Origin: Defluviicoccus sp.
GTDB taxonomy: Bacteria > Pseudomonadota > Alphaproteobacteria > MPNO01
Length of the DNA stretch: 9,792 nucleotides
Assembly: GCA_028820945.1 (NCBI GenBank)
Contig: JAPPHW010000158.1
Coordinates: 4,599 to 14,390, forward strand
Direction: 5' to 3'
The first letter of the stretch is position 1. The number at the start of each line of letters is the position of its first letter. This document shows positions 6,257-9,792 of this stretch, one piece after another. The notes under the pieces are model-generated. The model saw only the letters and a list, made by a program, of their open reading frames with translations. It was not told the DNA's origin and made no database searches. A program made the position numbers and the translations under genes.

Positions 6257-9200
6257 TCACCATCGCGCGGTGATCTCGAACCCGACGGTGTGCTCCGGCT
6301 CGGCCGTGTCGCTCTCCCTGCGCGTCGCCCGGAGGTCGAACGACAGGTCCGGCGCGCTCTCGGCCTCCGGCGCGAGCCGCCAGCCGAGACTGTAGTCGCG
6401 CGCGCCGGTCGCGAGCCCGAGCTCCGCATGCGGGCTGCCGGTCCAGCGACCGCCGAAGACGGACAAGCCGTACGCGGCCTCCAGCGTCCAGCGCGAGGTC
6501 GCCTCGCCGCCGCCCGCCCCGGACGCGCGGTCCTCCAGCGGCGCGGGCTGGAACAGCGCGTCGAGACCGCCGTCCGCCTGCCCGCCGAGTTCCTGGCGCA
6601 CCGACAGCGACGCGCCCCGCTGCGTGGCCGGGGTCGGGTCCCAGGCCAGCGCCGCCGAGAATCCCCGGTCCTTCAGGTCGTCGTCGCCGTGCGCCAGCAG
6701 CGTGCGCCCCGAGACGTCGAGCGAGAGACCGAGCGCGGGGTCGCTCCAGGCGAGCCCGCCGCCGACCTCCACCCCGAAGCCGGTCTCCGCATCGCCGCCG
6801 TCATGGCGCGCGCCGACCTCCAGCTTCGGCACGAGGCTTGCCCCGTCCTCCAGCGCGACACGGTAGCTGCCCTCCAGGCCGAGCCGCAGCCGCGTCACGT
6901 CGGAGTCCGACGCCGCGAGGTCGCGGGTCTTCTCCGAGGAGGTCCGCGCCCACAAGGCGTCCGAGGTCACCGCCAGCGCCGGGCCGGACCCGGAGCCTGC
7001 CCCGGACCCCGATCCGGGGGCCGGCGGGGCCAGCAGGTCGCCCCGCATCCCCGCCGCCGCCATGCTCCAGCTCGTGTCCGCGCCGTAGTCGCCGCCCAGC
7101 TCGGTCTTCAGCGTCACCTCGCCGGTGCCGTAGCCCGCCGCGCCCCAGAGCTTGAGGCGCTCCGAGGCCTGGAAGGCCGCATAGGGGACCGCCGCCGTCA
7201 GCGACGCCTCCACCGTGCCGTCGCCCTCCCGCACCGCGCCCCGGCACAGCTCGGCCGCCTCGGCCGGGCAGTCCTGCGAGGCGGCGCGGGACATGACGTC
7301 CGTGTCGCGGTAATCGCCCTCGCCGTCGCTCTGCGCCAGTGCAAGCCCGACCAGCCACCTGCCCCGGGCATAGTCCGCCCCCAGCATGCCGGTGGTGACC
7401 GTGCCGTCGAGCGAGAAGGTCCCCTCGCGCCCGTCGAAGCGCGCTTGCGCCGCCCGGCCCCAGAACGCCATGCTGCCGCCCGAACCGTCCTTCTCGCCCG
7501 TCAGCGAGAAGCTGGAGCCCAGCAGCGCGTCGCGCGCCGTCATGGTGCGCGAGTGCCCAGGCGTTTGACCGAAGCCTGCCCCGGACCACGATCCGGGGCC
7601 GGTCCCGCCTGCCCCGGATAGCGATCCGGGGGACATGAATCCGGGGCCGTTGCCGATGCCGGTCCCCGATCCGGGGCCGTTCGCCGGGGCCGCGCCGGGC
7701 GTCGCGCCCGCCGCCGGTGTCCCGCCTGCCCCGGACCACGATCCGGGGGACCCCGATCCGGGGGAATCCGTCGGACCGAAGTTCACCGCCTGCCCGGCGA
7801 TCGCGCCCTGCATGCCCGCCGTGCGCGGCGCGGCCATCCGCCCCGCGATCCCGTCCAGCGCCTGCTCCGCCACCGTGCGACCGAACCGCGCCAGCCACGC
7901 CGCCGGCATCGGGTCGTCGTTCACGATGGTGCCCACCGCCACGCCGTCGCCTATCGTCGCGCCCTTCGCCTGCGAGAGCACCAGCTCGAACGTCTCCGAC
8001 CCCTCGTCGTGGCTGTCGTCGTAGATGACCACCGGCACCCGCTGCTCGGTCTCGCCCCGGCGGAAGACCAGAACCTTGTCCGCAAGCGGCGAGTAGTCCT
8101 CGCGCGCCCGCGCCGACACCGGCGTCGAGTCCCGCGTGTCCGCCCGCACCGTCACCTTCTCCTTCGCGGCTATCGACAGCCGCACCGTGAACCACATCGG
8201 CGAGGCGTGCTCGCCCTCCGGCATCGTGACATCGTCCACCGACAGCACCGCCGTGTCGTCGTCCATCACCCTCACCATCCCCGAGGCCGGATCACCCACC
8301 CTGTAGCCCTGGCCGTCCCGGACGATCACGGTGACCGAGCCGTCCCACTCGTCCTTGTCGTCGTTCTTCGTCTTCAGCGCCAGCACGGCGCTGCCCGACG
8401 TCGGGATGGTGACCGTCCGCTTGTGGGCGGGCACGCCGTAGGCGCCGGCGGTGTTCACCGTCACGGTCACCGCGAGCGGCTCGTCCGGGGCCGGGCTCGC
8501 CGTCAGCGTGAAGACCGCACTGTCGCCTTCGGTCACCGCATCGCCCGCCGAGACCGTCACCGCCGGCTCGTCCGGGTCCTGCCCGCCTTGCACACCGATC
8601 GACTTCAGATACACCGAGGCGGCCTTGAACGGACTGTCCGGCCACTTGTCCGCATTCGCATGGATCTCGGACGCCGGCATGGGCGGCTCCGGGCTGTCAT
8701 GACCGATGGCGGCCAGCACCCGGTTCCACTTGGCGATGTGCGCGGGATTCCCTTTCACGGCCGTATTCTCGGGATTGTCCCGCACCTCGACGAGGTAGTT
8801 CACGACCGTCCGGTAATCGGTCCAGTCCGGCGTTGCCGGCGCATCGTCGTCCTCCGGCACGGCGTCCTCGTCCCCGTCGTCCGCCACCGTGACCGGAAAC
8901 TGGAAGTTCTGGGCGCTGCCGTAGCCGCCGCCGCTCACGTGGTGCCGCAGCACCACCCTGCGCGCCCCCCCGGCGTTGGCGATGGCGTCGTCCACCGCCG
9001 TCACCGTCACCGTCTGCTTCTTCACCCAGTTCGACGGCGTGAAGGTCAGCGACGCCGGGGCCACCGTCACCGGCGCCCCCTCCGGAACCGCCACCGCCAC
9101 CGTCACCGTGCCCGTCGGTTGACTGTAGAGATGCATCCTGTACGTCTTCTCGTTCTCCTTCGCCTCCGTATCCTCGTCGTCCGACTCGTTCAGGGCCAGG

Positions 9201-9481
9201 CCATCCGTGAAGACATCCGTGAAGGCATCCGCGAAGACCGCCACGGCCTTCCCCTCGTCGTCCATCACCCGCACCTTTGCCGCATCGCCCGGCGCGGCAG
9301 CCACGCGGTAGCCCATGCCGGAAGCAAGCGTCACGGTCACCGCGCCATCGGGTTCGGCCACCCTGTCGGGCACGGTCGCCACCGAGAAGCGCGTTTCGGT
9401 CTCGCCGGCGGGGAGGGTCACCGTCCGCGCGCCCTCGTCGCCCGCGGCCAGGGAGTCGTTTTTAGGCGCGTACGGAAACGG
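6257..9481 (-). CDS. Large Calx-beta-repeat surface protein with C-terminal autotransporter-like beta-barrel (5' part damaged)
   Basis: More than 1,050 residues remain of what looks like a self-displayed outer-membrane adhesin. From the N-terminal side: the end of a Calx-beta-like domain; a second beta module containing PASLTFTPSNW (about 9020-9060); an acidic linker; a helical spacer (about 8600-8830); a third module starting VTEGDSAVFTLTASPAP; and a classic Calx-beta domain ending DEGSETFELVLSQAKG...TIVNDDP (about 7910-8250). Next comes WLARFGRTVAEQALDGIAGRM (about 7835-7900), a helix that often precedes the barrel in such proteins. A Gly/Pro/Ser-rich linker with repeated PGSxSGAG follows (about 7560-7780), then roughly 430 residues of alternating strands ending EITARW. 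The terminal aromatic residue is the usual outer-membrane barrel signature. Two cysteines seven-odd residues apart lie in one barrel loop. GTG 9421 is the first standard start but is mid-domain; the frame runs on into a G/C block and homology resumes beyond it in another frame. No passenger enzyme motif is seen. Confidence 0.9.
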   Translation of the reverse strand, partial: PFPYAPKNDSLAAGDEGARTVTLPAGETETRFSVATVPDRVAEPDGAVTVTLASGMGYRVAAAPGDAAKVRVMDDEGKAVAVFADAFTDVFTDGLALNESDDEDTEAKENEKTYRMHLYSQPTGTVTVAVAVPEGAPVTVAPASLTFTPSNWVKKQTVTVTAVDDAIANAGGARRVVLRHHVSGGGYGSAQNFQFPVTVADDGDEDAVPEDDDAPATPDWTDYRTVVNYLVEVRDNPENTAVKGNPAHIAKWNRVLAAIGHDSPEPPMPASEIHANADKWPDSPFKAASVYLKSIGVQGGQDPDEPAVTVSAGDAVTEGDSAVFTLTASPAPDEPLAVTVTVNTAGAYGVPAHKRTVTIPTSGSAVLALKTKNDDKDEWDGSVTVIVRDGQGYRVGDPASGMVRVMDDDTAVLSVDDVTMPEGEHASPMWFTVRLSIAAKEKVTVRADTRDSTPVSARAREDYSPLADKVLVFRRGETEQRVPVVIYDDSHDEGSETFELVLSQAKGATIGDGVAVGTIVNDDPMPAAWLARFGRTVAEQALDGIAGRMAAPRTAGMQGAIAGQAVNFGPTDSPGSGSPGSWSGAGGTPAAGATPGAAPANGPGSGTGIGNGPGFMSPGSLSGAGGTGPGSWSGAGFGQTPGHSRTMTARDALLGSSFSLTGEKDGSGGSMAFWGRAAQARFDGREGTFSLDGTVTTGMLGADYARGRWLVGLALAQSDGEGDYRDTDVMSRAASQDCPAEAAELCRGAVREGDGTVEASLTAAVPYAAFQASERLKLWGAAGYGTGEVTLKTELGGDYGADTSWSMAAAGMRGDLLAPPAPGSGSGAGSGSGPALAVTSDALWARTSSEKTRDLAASDSDVTRLRLGLEGSYRVALEDGASLVPKLEVGARHDGGDAETGFGVEVGGGLAWSDPALGLSLDVSGRTLLAHGDDDLKDRGFSAALAWDPTPATQRGASLSVRQELGGQADGGLDALFQPAPLEDRASGAGGGEATSRWTLEAAYGLSVFGGRWTGSPHAELGLATGARDYSLGWRLAPEAESAPDLSFDLRATRRESDTAEPEHTVGFEITARW
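6996..7020. repeat. Palindromic repeat copy inside the barrel region
   Basis: CCCCGGA (7000-7006), six bases, TCCGGGG (7013-7019), preceded by CCTG, is the same element as the three copies in the linker. Translated on the minus strand it gives APGSGSGAG, in the same phase as the other copies. It probably lies in a surface loop of the beta-barrel, between strand-like segments. Confidence 0.7.
7575..7763. repeat. Cluster of palindromic repeats translated within the surface-protein linker
   Basis: Three full copies of CCTG-CCCCGGA-N6-TCCGGGG occur, with cores at 7579-7598, 7612-7631 and 7729-7748. Shortened CCCCGATCCGGGG copies lie at 7664-7676 and 7751-7763. The N6 is CCACGA in two copies and TAGCGA in one. 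All full copies are read in the same frame, giving PGSWSGAG, PGSLSGAG and PGSWSGAG. A very similar palindrome, with a loop like ACTTGA, is common between genes in alphaproteobacteria as I remember it; here it is inside a gene. Confidence 0.75.
9202..9237. repeat. Three tandem 12-bp repeats in the surface-protein gene
   Basis: CATCCGTGAAGA (9202-9213), CATCCGTGAAGG (9214-9225) and CATCCGCGAAGA (9226-9237) are head-to-tail copies with one or two differences. On the minus strand they encode a four-residue F-(A/T)-D-x repeat (FADAFTDVFTDG) next to an acidic linker. They look like a slippage-prone microsatellite that keeps the frame. Confidence 0.7.
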
Positions 9482-9635
9482 GACGATGTACGGGGGCGGG
9501 GCCCCCCGGGCCGGGGGGGCGGGGGGGGGGGGACCCCCGCCCGCGCCCCCGGCCCGCCGGCGCCGGGGGGGGGGGTGGGCGCCCCCCCCCCCCCCCCCCG
9601 TTCCCGGGGGGGGGCCCCCCCCGGGGCCGGGGTCG
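9482..9635. other. G/C-run block interrupting the surface-protein gene, probable sequence artefact
   Basis: From about 9491 the sequence becomes runs of G and C almost free of A and T, including a C run of nearly 20 bases at 9583-9599. The surface-protein frame is in phase with 9421 on the left, whereas the resumed Calx-beta-like reading on the right is in phase with 9672, so the block both hides coding sequence and shifts the frame. It resembles the block at 1-106. Confidence 0.7.
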
Positions 9636-9792
9636 CGGCCAGCGTGAAAAACGCCGGGTAGCCCTCGGCCACATAACCGTTATGGTGGTTGAAGGGGCCT
9701 GCCGCGACGGAGATTTCCGGAAAGCTCTCGAGACATTTCTCGATGGCCCCGAGCGTCGCCGCCGCGCGCTTCCAGCGCTTCCAGCCTTCGTC
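9636..9792 (-). CDS. Upstream fragment of the surface-protein gene, cut by the window edge
   Basis: Reading from the right edge, an open frame gives DEGWKRWKRAAATLGAIEKC, a helical stretch, then VAEGYPAFFTLAATPAP just before the G/C block. The second part matches the start of the intact Calx-beta module downstream (VTEGDSAVFTLTASPAP near 8500-8560), and the helical part resembles the AKWNRVLAAIG spacer that precedes that module. I take this as the same gene continuing upstream, out of frame only because of the damaged block. The signal peptide and true start lie outside the window. Confidence 0.6.

Noticed and set aside
6227..9661. Long plus-strand frames (464 and 550 codons) opposite the surface-protein gene
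   Set aside because: Their His/Arg/Pro-rich translations mirror the antisense of GC-rich coding DNA; the minus strand has Calx-beta domains and a barrel C-terminus.
1..9792. CRISPR array, phage genes, toxin-antitoxin pair or defence island
   Set aside because: No spaced direct repeats of CRISPR type, no integrase or phage structural gene, and no small paired genes of that kind are visible; the recognisable genes are metabolic, transport, redox and surface functions.

Overview
The window is high-GC DNA from a Gram-negative bacterium, most likely a proteobacterium. The evidence is an outer-membrane autotransporter-type adhesin, an Escherichia-like agmatinase and a CGFS glutaredoxin fused to a rhodanese. 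A finer placement is not possible from sequence alone. Both ends contain blocks of almost pure G and C (about 1-110 and 9497-9635) that look like sequencing or assembly damage, and each interrupts a real gene.

Layout, left to right. (1) The 3' part of an oligopeptide-type ABC transporter ATPase gene (+, to 942), its 5' end lost in the left G/C block. (2) A convergent gene (-, 1003-1941) for an unrecognised, cysteine-rich, helical cytoplasmic protein. (3) Divergent from it, a complete agmatinase gene speB (+, 2275-3231). (4) An intergenic region holding a 166-bp element (3341-3506) with 16-bp terminal inverted repeats, an internal 19-bp perfect inverted repeat and a perfect abutting 9-bp direct repeat, so a MITE-like insertion. 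A good sigma70-like promoter begins 17 bp past its right end and drives (5) a trypsin-fold plus PDZ protein (+, 3624-4571) whose catalytic positions are substituted, i.e. a pseudoprotease. (6) A convergent gene (-, 4820-5749) for a three-part protein: CGFS glutaredoxin, A-type Fe-S carrier-like domain without its cysteines, and an active-looking rhodanese. (7) About 500 bp without a clear gene, with coding-like fragments. (8) The 3' two-thirds or more of a large Calx-beta/beta-barrel surface protein (-, from 6257 to the right edge), broken by the right G/C block.

No multi-gene pathway is evident. The genes are mostly single units in alternating orientation, typical of a chromosomal housekeeping and surface-protein region. 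The most interesting signals are the MITE-like insertion, a family of GC palindromes inserted in one reading frame inside the surface protein, the pseudoprotease, and the cysteine-less carrier domain between two sulfur-handling domains.
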